Below, one piece after another: positions 41,528-50,355 of a stretch of DNA of 64,000 bases. Numbering within the stretch: the first letter of the stretch is position 1; every line of letters begins with the position of its first letter. A program made the position numbers and the translations under genes. This DNA comes from Paenibacillus phytorum (GTDB lineage: Bacteria; Bacillota; Bacilli; Paenibacillales; NBRC-103111), in the NCBI RefSeq assembly GCF_013141715.1, contig NZ_WHOA01000165.1, forward strand, positions 62,001-126,000, in the 5' to 3' direction. The notes beneath the pieces were generated by a model that was not told where the DNA came from, did no database searches, and saw nothing but the letters and a program-made list of their open reading frames with translations.

Positions 41528-43492
41528 TTACGGTTTGATATAAAATTGCGATGGATGACCATGCCCTAAGCTGCGGAATTCATCCGAGAAAACCAAATCC
41601 TTCGGTATGTTACCCATTTTATTTGAAGCGACAACCAGCGTTGGAGTTGGACCGGCATAACCAATAATCCATTGATTCTTTTGATGAAGCTTAATGATCT
41701 CATTACTCCATTTATTGATTTCCTCTTTACTTGTAGATGATTTCACTTTGTTCCAGTAGTCCAGAATTAAGGCGACATCACCTTCTGGTTTGACGCCTTC
41801 TTTGCCATTGGATGAAGTAAACAATCCGTAATGTCCGAACCATGGGGTCAGCACTCTCAGAGGAACAAGCGTGTCAGGTCGGAAGGCTACATTGACTAAC
41901 GAAATGTTTTCAGTGGTCGCTGGGATCTTATTCGAGTACTTGAGTTCCTGCTGAGTTCCTGCATCCACAACCTTAACGTCCATCTTAATCCCGACGGCTT
42001 GATAATACTTTTTAACTAATTCTAGAAAAGTTGCCGTGTTCGTGCTGCCTTCAATAACCGTTATCGTTAAATCCGAGCCGTCTGCATTCAAACGGAAATT
42101 ATTTTTATCCCGTTTCGTCAAACCTAACTCATCCAATAATTGATTGGCACGATTCACATCGAATTTGCTCCACTGGTCCGACCAGCCTTTTTGGAAACCA
42201 ACTAAGCCCTCCGGAACCGATGCTTGCACAGGAGCACCTAAACCATTTGTAACGATCTCGGAAATTTCTTTACGATCAACTGCAACAGACAGTGCTTCTC
42301 TAAATCGAATATCCTGAAACAGCTTGCGCAGGTTAGGGTCTGGCGTGGTCTGATTGAGTTGAATGCCAGCACTTGACCAAGTTGGCGTGGTCCAAGGCAT
42401 CACCCGGAACCCTGCTTTCTTCTCATTTTCTTTCAATACGGTGAAATCTTTAAAATCAAAGGTAAGAAGATTATAATCTCCCGCTAGTGAACCAAGAACT
42501 CTTTGAGCGGGGTCTTGAACTTTGGTAGCGACAATGCGGTCCATATAGGGTAGTTGGTTGCCTTCGCTATCCACTTTCCAATAGTAGGGATTGCGTTCCA
42601 TAATAAATTGATCACTATTCGGATCGTTTTTAGCGACCCAAGCTCTTAAAGTCGGGATTTGTGGGTTTACCCAATAATAATAGCCCGTTGCTACCAAGAA
42701 AGACTTAACATCCTCAAAGCCCCATTTTTTAGCAATCTCAAGTGCTTTATCTTGGCCTACAAATTCAGGCAGTATCGTTTTTTGGAAATGTGCCGGTGCA
42801 AAGAACCATTTGTTGTCAATGGCAACGCGCTCCAGGAACAGCACACTTGGATACTTATGTACAACTTTAAAGCTGTAATCATCAATTTTCGTAATTTTAG
42901 CTAACGCTTTTTCCCCGGTCACAGGATCGACGGAGTAATAAGCGTCATATATTTTTTTGCCGAAGGTTTCTTTCGTTAGCATGTGCTCCCAGTAGAACAG
43001 GACATCATCGGCTGTGAATGGCATTCCGTCTGACCACTTCATGCCCTTCCTTAAATAAATGGTGAATTCGGTTGAATCTTTATTCACGTCAAAACCTTTG
43101 GCCACATTTGGTTCAACAGCGCTTCCATCCTTGTTAAAACGGAAAAGTGCCTCCTCTGTCGGTTGACCGACTGCCCAACGATCATTAGGTCCAGACCAGG
43201 GCATTTTCCAGTCGCCGCCGTATTTGCCGATCTCTTCAGTTACTTTTTCCACCATGATATCTTCCTTAACCGGCATACGTTCAATCACAGGTTTCAACGT
43301 GCCTGCACCGACGAGCTTAGTTAACATCGGAGCCTCTTTGAAGCCGTCAGCCTTCACTGGTGCAGATGCAACAGGAGCTTTCGTTGCCTGAACGGCTGAA
43401 CTTGGCTTTGGATCACCCTCACTCTCACATGCTGCAAAAACAACGGCAAAGATCAACATCATCCCTACAAAAAACAACTTATTCTTGTTCAA
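41528..43492 (-). CDS. Family 5 extracellular solute-binding lipoprotein, OppA-like
   Basis: A 654-residue binding lipoprotein; it starts at TTG 43492 (GGAGG lies just upstream, inside the longer frame to 43507). The signal peptide KLFFVGMMLIFAVVFA precedes ACES with the lipobox cysteine. The body has the family 5 features KWSDGMPFTADDVLFYWEHM and FREALSVAVDRKEI. It is larger than peptide OppA, like the sugar-linked members. It is the first gene of the nine-gene operon controlled by the LacI-type sites. Confidence 0.88.
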   Translation of the reverse strand: MNKNKLFFVGMMLIFAVVFAACESEGDPKPSSAVQATKAPVASAPVKADGFKEAPMLTKLVGAGTLKPVIERMPVKEDIMVEKVTEEIGKYGGDWKMPWSGPNDRWAVGQPTEEALFRFNKDGSAVEPNVAKGFDVNKDSTEFTIYLRKGMKWSDGMPFTADDVLFYWEHMLTKETFGKKIYDAYYSVDPVTGEKALAKITKIDDYSFKVVHKYPSVLFLERVAIDNKWFFAPAHFQKTILPEFVGQDKALEIAKKWGFEDVKSFLVATGYYYWVNPQIPTLRAWVAKNDPNSDQFIMERNPYYWKVDSEGNQLPYMDRIVATKVQDPAQRVLGSLAGDYNLLTFDFKDFTVLKENEKKAGFRVMPWTTPTWSSAGIQLNQTTPDPNLRKLFQDIRFREALSVAVDRKEISEIVTNGLGAPVQASVPEGLVGFQKGWSDQWSKFDVNRANQLLDELGLTKRDKNNFRLNADGSDLTITVIEGSTNTATFLELVKKYYQAVGIKMDVKVVDAGTQQELKYSNKIPATTENISLVNVAFRPDTLVPLRVLTPWFGHYGLFTSSNGKEGVKPEGDVALILDYWNKVKSSTSKEEINKWSNEIIKLHQKNQWIIGYAGPTPTLVVASNKMGNIPKDLVFSDEFRSLGHGHPSQFYIKP

Positions 43493-43582
43493 ACCTATCC
43501 CCTCCATGATTATACTGGTACTTCAATCTTCTTCATCAAGCTCTGAAAATTGTTTCCCTTCACCTCCTAGGTAGATCACGCA

Positions 43583-43596
43583 TTAAACCGGTTTAA
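43583..43596. promoter_or_regulatory. LacI-type operator, copy 1
   Basis: Perfect 14-bp palindrome TTAAACCGGTTTAA with the central CCGG, extending to 16 bp with flanking A and T. It is the copy nearest the OppA-like start. Confidence 0.8.
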
Positions 43597-43649
43597 TACA
43601 GTTAAGTGAGCAATATGTAGGTCGTAAATCATGTTAAGTATATATGGTG

Positions 43650-43663
43650 TTAAACCGGTTTAA
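43650..43663. promoter_or_regulatory. LacI-type operator, copy 2
   Basis: Identical palindrome, centred 67 bp from copy 1. It lies just upstream of a minus-strand TATACT box (near 43640), so it probably covers the promoter of the operon. Confidence 0.8.
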
Positions 43664-43733
43664 TTGAATTAACAAAAAAAAATTGTAGGCGCTTAGTAAT
43701 CTATGAGTTAGAGGGGATATAACCCACTCTCTC

Positions 43734-43747
43734 TTAAACCGGTTTAA
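43734..43747. promoter_or_regulatory. LacI-type operator, copy 3
   Basis: Identical palindrome, centred 84 bp from copy 2. Its distance suggests DNA looping between bound repressors. A cre-like sequence, TGTAAGCGCTTTAT, lies beyond it at 43765-43778, with two mismatches to the CcpA consensus. Confidence 0.78.
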
Positions 43748-43879
43748 TACAGGAACAGCATGCGTGTAAGCGCTTTATCTTTTGTAATATCGTACATCGG
43801 ATTTACGTCTATTGCAACACTTTTTTTGGAAGAAATTAGGGTTCCATAAAAGGCAGTCAGCGATTTTCCCGGGGCCAGT

Positions 43880-43938
43880 GAGAAAACCTCTATCGAGGCC
43901 AATCAGGGATGTGCGACCGCGTTTAGAGGTAGGTTTTA
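43880..43938. repeat. Dispersed 58-nt hairpin element, copy B
   Basis: Ends GAAAACCTCTATCGAGGC and CCGCGTTTAGAGGTAGGTT match copy A at 22484-22541; the middle differs. It lies about 130 bases past the urocanase stop and upstream of the Opp operon promoter, in otherwise empty sequence (43780-44067). Confidence 0.65.
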
Positions 43939-43996
43939 TCGCCAATAAGAAAGCGGTTTTCGGGATCCGAAAACTTATACTTTCTTATGTGGTAAC

Positions 43997-44030
43997 AAAG
44001 AGCTCTGGGGATACAATCCCAGAGCTTTTC
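43997..44030. terminator. Weak hairpin terminator beyond the urocanase gene
   Basis: AGCTCTGGG and CCCAGAGCT form a 9-bp stem with an 8-nt loop. The T-tracts are short on both strands. It is the only terminator-like structure 3' of the Liv-hutU operon. Confidence 0.45.
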
Positions 44031-44067
44031 TACGACAATTCTTCTTAAAATTCTCCAAACGATTCTT

Positions 44068-45732
44068 TTATATCCCAAGCATCGGCACGCGAATTCCGTG
44101 CTCCTTAGCCGTCTCTATAGCAAGCTCATAACCAGCGTCGGCATGACGGATAACACCCATTCCAGGGTCCGTATTCAAGACGCGGGAAAGTCTTTCATCC
44201 GCTTCTTTGGAACCATCCGCCACCACAACCATGCCCGCATGCAGGGAATATCCCATGCCTACGCCGCCGCCGTGATGGACGGAAACCCAGCTCGCACCGG
44301 AAGCCGTATTCACAAGAGCGTTCAATATCGCCCAGTCGCCGACTACATCGCTGCCATCCTTCATGGACTCCGTTTCACGGTTAGGCGAAGCCACGGAACC
44401 GCAATCCAAATGATCGCGCCCGATGACGATCGGTGCGGAAAGTTCTCCACTTCGTACCATTTCATTGATCGCAAGCCCTAATTTCACACGCTCCCCGTAA
44501 CCCAACCAGCAAATGCGGGCAGGCAAGCCTTGGAACGCAATTTTTTCCTTCGCCAATTGCATCCAACGGTGCAACGGTTCATTATCTGGGAACAGCTTCA
44601 ACACCAGCTCATCCGTCTTGTAAATATCCTCCGGATCGCCGGAAAGCGCTACCCAACGGAAAGGACCTTTGCCTTCGCAAAACAGCGGTCGGATGTAAGC
44701 CGGTACAAAGCCTGGGAAGTTAAATGCATCTGTTACCCCTTCATCAAGTGCTACCTGACGAATGTTATTTCCGTAGTCGAATACAACCGAACCCAAACGC
44801 TGCAGGTCAAGCATGGCCCGAACGTGAGCGGTTATCGACTTCTTGGACAGTTTCACGTATTCAGCCGGATTACTATTGCGCAGCTCGGCCGCCGCTTGGA
44901 GGGAATACCCGCTAGGCACATAGCCGTTCAGCGGATCGTGGGCGGACGTTTGATCCGTCACGAAATCAGGAACAATACCGCGTGCTACGAACTCTGGGAA
45001 AATCTCAGCCGCGTTCCCTACGAGCCCGATCGAGAGCGCCTTGCCTTGCTCCTGAGCTTCGTTAGCCAGCTTCAAGGCTTCATTTAATTCATAAACCATG
45101 ACATCGCAATAACGGGTATCGATTCTTCGTTGAATCCTAGACGGGTCGACGTCCACGCCGATGACAACGCCATCGTTCATCGTGACAGCTAACGTCTGAG
45201 CGCCGCCCATCCCGCCGAGTCCGGCCGTTAATGTCAGCGTACCTTTCAGCGTGCCATCGGAGTGCTGCCGGGCAGCCTCGGCAAACGTTTCATACGTCCC
45301 CTGTAAAATACCTTGGCTGCCGATGTAAATCCAGCTGCCCGCTGTCATTTGGCCGTACATCATTAAGCCCTTTTTATCCAACTCGTGGAATGTTTCCCAA
45401 TTAGCAAAAGCTGGAACGAGGACGGAATTCGAGATAAGAACCCTAGGCGACAGCGGATGTGTCTTAAATACACCTACCGGTTTACCAGATTGAACAAGCA
45501 GCGTTTCGTCATCCTCCAGCTCGGCTAAACATTCCACGATCTTATCGAAGCATTCCCAATTTCGCGCTGCTTTACCGATGCCCCCGTAAACGACCAAATC
45601 CTCAGGACGCTCTGCCACATCGGGATCCAAGTTGTTCATCAGCATCCGGAGTACCGCTTCCTGCTGCCAGCCTTTTGCCGTAAGTTTCGTTCCATGGGAC
45701 GCACGGATCGTACGACCAACTGTAGTTTGCAT
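44068..45732 (-). CDS. hutU: Urocanate hydratase
   Basis: A 554-residue cytoplasmic enzyme that hydrates urocanate to imidazolonepropionate, the second step of histidine breakdown, using tightly bound NAD. Family blocks include VYGGIGKAARNWECFD, GLGGMGGAQTLAVTMN and VHHGGGVGMGYSLHAG. The start is ATG 45732 with AGGGAGA upstream; the frame runs on to 45825 without a ribosome site. It closes a Liv-type importer operon, but hutH, hutI and hutG are not in the window. The importer may therefore bring in urocanate or histidine. Confidence 0.95.
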   Translation of the reverse strand: MQTTVGRTIRASHGTKLTAKGWQQEAVLRMLMNNLDPDVAERPEDLVVYGGIGKAARNWECFDKIVECLAELEDDETLLVQSGKPVGVFKTHPLSPRVLISNSVLVPAFANWETFHELDKKGLMMYGQMTAGSWIYIGSQGILQGTYETFAEAARQHSDGTLKGTLTLTAGLGGMGGAQTLAVTMNDGVVIGVDVDPSRIQRRIDTRYCDVMVYELNEALKLANEAQEQGKALSIGLVGNAAEIFPEFVARGIVPDFVTDQTSAHDPLNGYVPSGYSLQAAAELRNSNPAEYVKLSKKSITAHVRAMLDLQRLGSVVFDYGNNIRQVALDEGVTDAFNFPGFVPAYIRPLFCEGKGPFRWVALSGDPEDIYKTDELVLKLFPDNEPLHRWMQLAKEKIAFQGLPARICWLGYGERVKLGLAINEMVRSGELSAPIVIGRDHLDCGSVASPNRETESMKDGSDVVGDWAILNALVNTASGASWVSVHHGGGVGMGYSLHAGMVVVADGSKEADERLSRVLNTDPGMGVIRHADAGYELAIETAKEHGIRVPMLGI

Positions 45733-45745
45733 GCATATATCTCCC

Positions 45746-46450
45746 TTAATGACCCAGATACGCCTTCTTGACGTTATCCTGCGTACGCAAATTGTGTGCG
45801 GTATCGTGAAACCTGATTTCCCCATGCTCCATCACATACCCTCGATCAGCCACGGATAAAGCCATGGAGGCATTTTGCTCGATCAATAGCGTCGTTAATC
45901 CTTGCTTCTTGATGATGCGAATTGTCTCAAATATATCTTTGACCACAATCGGTGCCAAACCCATGGACGGCTCGTCTAAAATAAGTAGCTTAGGCTTCGC
46001 CATTAGCGCACGACCGATGGCAAGCATTTGCTGCTCGCCCCCGCTCATCGTACCTGCAAATTGACTTTTTCGTTCGGCTAATCGCGGAAACAATCCAAAT
46101 ACGAAATCGATGTCTTGCGTAAGTTCCGCCTTCGATGCTTTTCGCGAAAAAGCTCCCATCATTAGGTTTTGGACTACGGAAAGCTTGGGAAATACCTTTC
46201 TCCCTTCGGGGACCATAACGATCCCATCCTTCACAATGTCATGGGTGGACCTGCCATTCAGTTCTTTACCGTTGTATTGAATGGATCCCTGGGAAGAAAT
46301 GGTTCCGCATATCGCATTCACCGTAGTCGACTTGCCCGCTCCGTTCGAACCGATTAAGGTGACAACCTCACCGGCGCCAACCTGAAGAGAAAGCCCGCGA
46401 ACCGCATGAATGCTTCCGTAAGACACGTTAAGATCACGAATTTGCAGCAA
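45746..46450 (-). CDS. livF: Branched-chain amino-acid-type ABC ATPase, LivF-like
   Basis: A 234-residue ATPase. Walker A is GSNGAGKSTT, the signature MSGGEQQMLAIGRALM and Walker B LLILDEPSMGLAP, exactly the LivF pattern. It starts at TTG 46450 with AGGAGG nine bases upstream and overlaps the end of livG by 17 bases. It is 13 bases ahead of hutU. The substrate is inferred to be histidine- or urocanate-like rather than leucine, because of hutU. Confidence 0.9.
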   Translation of the reverse strand: MLQIRDLNVSYGSIHAVRGLSLQVGAGEVVTLIGSNGAGKSTTVNAICGTISSQGSIQYNGKELNGRSTHDIVKDGIVMVPEGRKVFPKLSVVQNLMMGAFSRKASKAELTQDIDFVFGLFPRLAERKSQFAGTMSGGEQQMLAIGRALMAKPKLLILDEPSMGLAPIVVKDIFETIRIIKKQGLTTLLIEQNASMALSVADRGYVMEHGEIRFHDTAHNLRTQDNVKKAYLGH

Positions 46451-47246
46451 TGGGATTCACCTCCTCTTCAGACTCGTCAGTCTCGTCGATCTCGTCTGTC
46501 TTTCCGATATACGCTTCGATGACTTTCGGATGAGCGATGACCTGCTCCGGTTTGCCGTCCGCAATCTTCTCGCCATGATCCAGAACGACAAGGCGGTCGC
46601 ACAGTCCAACCACCATTCCGACGTTGTGCTCGATAAGAATGACCGTTGTTCCATTCTTCCTGATTTTCCGTACTAGATCATCCACTTCCTTGGTTTCCTG
46701 TGCGTTCATCCCAGCCGTAGGTTCATCGAGCAGCAGCAGCTTAGGATTCGCAACAAGTGCTCGGGCGATTTCCACTCGTCGTTGATTACCGTACGATAAG
46801 CTCCCCGCCAGTTCCTGTTCGAATCCATTCAAACCTACAAGTTCAATGGCCTTCAAGCTTAATTCTGCCACCTGCTCTTCTTCAACCCTTGAAGCTCGCA
46901 TGCCGAGAATTGCCGACCACAGACCGGATTTTGTTCGGCCGAACATGCCGACTTTCACATTTTCCAGCACCGTTTCATCCTTCAGCAGCCGTATATTTTG
47001 AAAGGTTCTGGACATCCCGCTCTTCGCGATGCGAAACGGCGCAAGCCCTTGAATCGGCTTGTTTTCGAAATCAATCGTGCCTTCATCCGCTTTATAAATA
47101 CCAGTCAATATATTGAAGAACGTCGTCTTACCAGCTCCATTCGGACCGATCAGACCGACAATCTCTCCTTGCTTTACTTCAAAATCTACAGCGTGGACGG
47201 CGGTGAGTCCTCCGAAACGTTTCGTGATCCCTTTCACTTTAAGCAT
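46434..47246 (-). CDS. livG: Branched-chain amino-acid-type ABC ATPase, LivG-like
   Basis: A 270-residue ATPase. Walker A is GPNGAGKTTFFN, then GMSRTFQNIRL, the signature LSYGNQRRVEIARAL and Walker B LLLLDEPTAGMN, matching LivG. The start is taken as ATG 47246, overlapping the livM stop; a GTG at 47255 lacks good spacing to AAGGA. The C-terminus carries an acidic tail (TDEIDETDESEEE) of unknown use. Confidence 0.9.
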   Translation of the reverse strand: MLKVKGITKRFGGLTAVHAVDFEVKQGEIVGLIGPNGAGKTTFFNILTGIYKADEGTIDFENKPIQGLAPFRIAKSGMSRTFQNIRLLKDETVLENVKVGMFGRTKSGLWSAILGMRASRVEEEQVAELSLKAIELVGLNGFEQELAGSLSYGNQRRVEIARALVANPKLLLLDEPTAGMNAQETKEVDDLVRKIRKNGTTVILIEHNVGMVVGLCDRLVVLDHGEKIADGKPEQVIAHPKVIEAYIGKTDEIDETDESEEEVNPIAANS

Positions 47247-48183
47247 GGCTGTCACCGTCCTTAGGCGTTCCCGCTTTGTGCGGCTGCAAGGACTTGAGTT
47301 TGGCTCCCGTCTTGCCGAAAATTCCTTTCGGACGATAACGCACCACGAAAACCATCAACAGCCCGTAAATAATCATTTTATACATATCCAAATACTTCAT
47401 ATCGATAAAATCTAATTTGAACAACCGGAACATTTCAGGGAGCAAATACAAGAGGCTGACGCCGAATAACGTACCGCGAATACTCCCCAAACCGCCGATT
47501 ACCACCATGCTGAGCACCGTTGCCGAGACGGAGAATCCGAAGGAATCCGCTCCGATAAAGGACACTTTATGAGCGAACAACGCTCCTGCAGCACCGGCGT
47601 AAGCCCCGCCGATCGCGAACACAAGAACTTTATAGTAAGTCGTGTTAATCCCCATCGCCTTGGCAACGGTTTCATCTTCCCGAATAACCATCCATGCCCT
47701 GCCGATACGGGAGCCGGTCATTTTTTTTAGCGCATAGATGCCGACAGCCATGACAACGAGTACAAGCAGCAGGTATCCCGAGTTATCCAGCTTCCACCCG
47801 AACAAGGAAGGCGTGGGAATGGAATCAATCCCGTAAGCTCCTCCGGTAATTTCGGAGTTTTTGAAGAACGATTGAATTATCAATCCGAGCCCGAGCGTCG
47901 TAATGGCCAGAAAATCTTCCCTTACCCGCAGACTAGGTAGCCCCAATATAGCGCTGAATACGAAGGTGATCACAACCGCCAAAATCATAGATAACCATGT
48001 ATCCAGCCCACCTTTTACCGATAAAATGGCGGATGCATAGGCTCCGATTCCGAAGAAAGCAGCATGTCCGAGCGATACTTGACCAGCGTAACCCGTAATC
48101 AAATTTAGTCCCAATCCCAACAAAATATAGATGACTAGAAAAACGACGATATCAACGTAATAAGGATTCAGTACACTGTCCAT
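47239..48183 (-). CDS. livM: Branched-chain amino-acid-type ABC permease, LivM-like
   Basis: A 314-residue multi-spanning permease. The hallmark LNLITGYAGQVSLGHAAFFGIGAY is present in residues about 26-50, and GRAWMVIREDETVAKAMGIN is the cytoplasmic ATPase-contact loop. It is followed by an overlapping livG start. Confidence 0.9.
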   Translation of the reverse strand: MDSVLNPYYVDIVVFLVIYILLGLGLNLITGYAGQVSLGHAAFFGIGAYASAILSVKGGLDTWLSMILAVVITFVFSAILGLPSLRVREDFLAITTLGLGLIIQSFFKNSEITGGAYGIDSIPTPSLFGWKLDNSGYLLLVLVVMAVGIYALKKMTGSRIGRAWMVIREDETVAKAMGINTTYYKVLVFAIGGAYAGAAGALFAHKVSFIGADSFGFSVSATVLSMVVIGGLGSIRGTLFGVSLLYLLPEMFRLFKLDFIDMKYLDMYKMIIYGLLMVFVVRYRPKGIFGKTGAKLKSLQPHKAGTPKDGDSHA

Positions 48184-48193
48184 ACAAGATCAC

Positions 48194-49078
48194 CTATACC
48201 TTCTCGATGTTTTTGCCAAAGAGTCCAGATGGTTTTACCAGAAGGATAAGAATCAAAATGATAAACGCAATCGCATCTTTATCTACAACCATCCCTGTCA
48301 TAAATCCGTCGCTTAGCGATTCTACAATCCCCAAGATGAGACCTCCGATAATCGTTCCAGGTATGGAACCGAGACCGCCCAGTACGACGACGCAGAATGC
48401 TTTCAAGCCGGGTATCGAGCCCATCGTCGGATACATCGAGTTGAAGTTCAATGCGACCAGTATCCCCGCAGCAGCAGCGAGTGCCGATCCGAGCATAAAG
48501 GTAACAGCCACAACACGGTTGACGTTTACTCCCATCAAAGAGGCTGCGCGCAAATCCTGGGATGTCGCCTGAATCGCCAGACCCATTTTCGTAAATTTAA
48601 GAAACGCGTACAAAGAACCTAGCCCGACAATGCCGGCAGCAATAATGATAAGTTTCATATTCGTAATCGTAATCGACTCCGTCAGTTGAATGATGGAGGT
48701 TTCGATTCCCGTCTCCGGGAATGCTCTTGTGTCCGATGAGAACATTACTTGATAAACATTTTCCAACACGATGGCTATGCCGATACCACTGATTAAGGTT
48801 GTAATCGGATGCGCCCCCCGCAAAGGGCGATAAGCAAATCTTTCGATGAGTATGCCCATCACGCCCGATATGACCATGGCGAACAGAAACGCCACGAGAA
48901 AATGCATGTGTAAATACGTCATACCGACCATGGCTGAGAAAGCTCCGACCATATAAATCGTGCCGTGGGCAAAGTGAAGCAGCTTAAGCACCCCATATAC
49001 CATCGTGAGTCCAACCGCAATCAATATATAAATGAATCCGATGGAGATGCCGTTAATCAACTGCTGAATAAATACCAA
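48194..49078 (-). CDS. livH: Branched-chain amino-acid-type ABC permease, LivH-like
   Basis: A 294-residue permease. It opens QQLINGISIGFIYILIAVG, with MVYGVLKLLHFAHG, and has GLAIQATSQDLRAASLMGVN as the ATPase-contact loop. It starts at TTG 49078 behind AAGGAT. It pairs with LivM, 10 bases downstream. Confidence 0.9.
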   Translation of the reverse strand: MVFIQQLINGISIGFIYILIAVGLTMVYGVLKLLHFAHGTIYMVGAFSAMVGMTYLHMHFLVAFLFAMVISGVMGILIERFAYRPLRGAHPITTLISGIGIAIVLENVYQVMFSSDTRAFPETGIETSIIQLTESITITNMKLIIIAAGIVGLGSLYAFLKFTKMGLAIQATSQDLRAASLMGVNVNRVVAVTFMLGSALAAAAGILVALNFNSMYPTMGSIPGLKAFCVVVLGGLGSIPGTIIGGLILGIVESLSDGFMTGMVVDKDAIAFIILILILLVKPSGLFGKNIEKV

Positions 49079-49107
49079 GGGGATCCATCCTTTCCGCTTA
49101 CTGATTG

Positions 49108-50277
49108 TTAGTTATAGGTTTTGGATTTGATGAACTGGAACTTCCCGTCTTTGACAGTCATGAATATAACAGGTTTAATGACTTCGTGATCTTTGCCGAA
49201 CGTAATTTTCCCCGACGTACCTTCCAAGTCTTTCGTTTCATTGATGGCCTGCTTCAGCTTTTCCTTATCGGTCCCGACTTTTTGCATGGCCTCCATAATA
49301 ACCATTGCGGCATCATAGCTCTGCGAGGAAAGCATATCCGGGATATCCTTAAATTTATCCTGCCATTGATTAACGAATATTTTCACAACAGATCTGTCAT
49401 CGGAAGCAAAAAATGAAGTCGTGAAAGTCGATCCTTCTGTATTGGTTTTCCCCAGCTCCAAATATTTCGGCGAATCGAAACCATCAACACCAAGCAGCTG
49501 AGCGCTAATTCCCGCTTCTTTCGCTTGCTTAACGATAGCCGCAGCTTCATTGTAATAACCAACTACGTACAAGCCATCCGGATTGGCGGCTTTGACTGCG
49601 GTCAGGATCGAGCTGAAATCTTTGTCGCCCATCTTAAACGGACGTTCAATCGCAATATTCGCACCTAGCTTGCCGGTCTCTTCCTTAAATGCGGTATAAA
49701 TCGATTTCCCGTAGTCGATATCGACGTAGAGTACGGCGATGTTCTTCTTCTTCAAATCGTTCACAGCATAATCGGCCATCGCTTTTCCTTGCAATGGTCC
49801 CGTATAGATGACGCGATTCACATAATCGCCGCCTTTGGTCGCATCTGGATGTACAGCGTAGGCAATAACCATTGGAACTTTGAGCTCCTGAATTTTGGTG
49901 GCAATCGTTTTCGTCGGACCACTGTAAGCGCCTCCAACAATAGCTACAACTTTATCGTTATTGACTAGTTTCTGAACACCTTTTAACGCTTCTTCAGGTT
50001 TTCCTTGGTCGTCTTCTGCTACCAACTCAACCTTCTTGCCTTGGATTCCTCCGGCTTTATTATATTGCTCTATCGCTAGTAACGCAGCATCTCTACTGTG
50101 TGTCCCGTCCGTCGCAGTCGGCCCCGTTAGCGGACCTATCCAACCCAGCTTGACCGTATCGCCGGCTTTATTAACAGTACTATCTTTTTTCACTGAGTCA
50201 CTCGGCTTTGCTGCGCAACCCGAAACCATTAGAGATACAGAAATCACACCTGCTGCAATCATAGAAAACTTTTTCAA
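49108..50277 (-). CDS. livK: Liv-type extracellular ligand-binding lipoprotein
   Basis: A 389-residue binding protein of the leucine/amide class. The signal peptide SMIAAGVISVSLMVS precedes GCAA, the lipobox cysteine. The mature part begins VKLGWIGPLTGPTATDGTHS with the type I fold (GGIQGKKVELVAEDDQGKPEEA). Starts at TTG 50277 with AGGGGG seven bases upstream. It heads the Liv-hutU operon. The ligand may be urocanate, histidine or another amide, inferred from hutU. Confidence 0.88.
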   Translation of the reverse strand: MKKFSMIAAGVISVSLMVSGCAAKPSDSVKKDSTVNKAGDTVKLGWIGPLTGPTATDGTHSRDAALLAIEQYNKAGGIQGKKVELVAEDDQGKPEEALKGVQKLVNNDKVVAIVGGAYSGPTKTIATKIQELKVPMVIAYAVHPDATKGGDYVNRVIYTGPLQGKAMADYAVNDLKKKNIAVLYVDIDYGKSIYTAFKEETGKLGANIAIERPFKMGDKDFSSILTAVKAANPDGLYVVGYYNEAAAIVKQAKEAGISAQLLGVDGFDSPKYLELGKTNTEGSTFTTSFFASDDRSVVKIFVNQWQDKFKDIPDMLSSQSYDAAMVIMEAMQKVGTDKEKLKQAINETKDLEGTSGKITFGKDHEVIKPVIFMTVKDGKFQFIKSKTYN

Positions 50278-50316
50278 TTTATAACCCCCTATTTGATTTA
50301 TGACTTCATCTTACTT

Positions 50317-50343
50317 TAAAAGCGCTTTCATGAATCTAGTCAA
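50317..50343 (-). promoter_or_regulatory. cre-like site and likely promoter of the Liv-hutU operon
   Basis: TGAAAGCGCTTTTA (minus strand, 50330-50317) differs from the CcpA consensus TGWAANCGNTNWCA at one position. It lies just downstream of a -35-like TTGACT (50343-50338). Catabolite repression of histidine use is known in Bacillus, so a cre here would be logical. Confidence 0.55.
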
Positions 50344-50355
50344 ACTTGCGGAACA

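Noticed and set aside
44530..45087. Plus-strand open frame of 185 codons within hutU
   Set aside because: It is a shadow of the highly conserved urocanase frame and its composition does not look like a protein.
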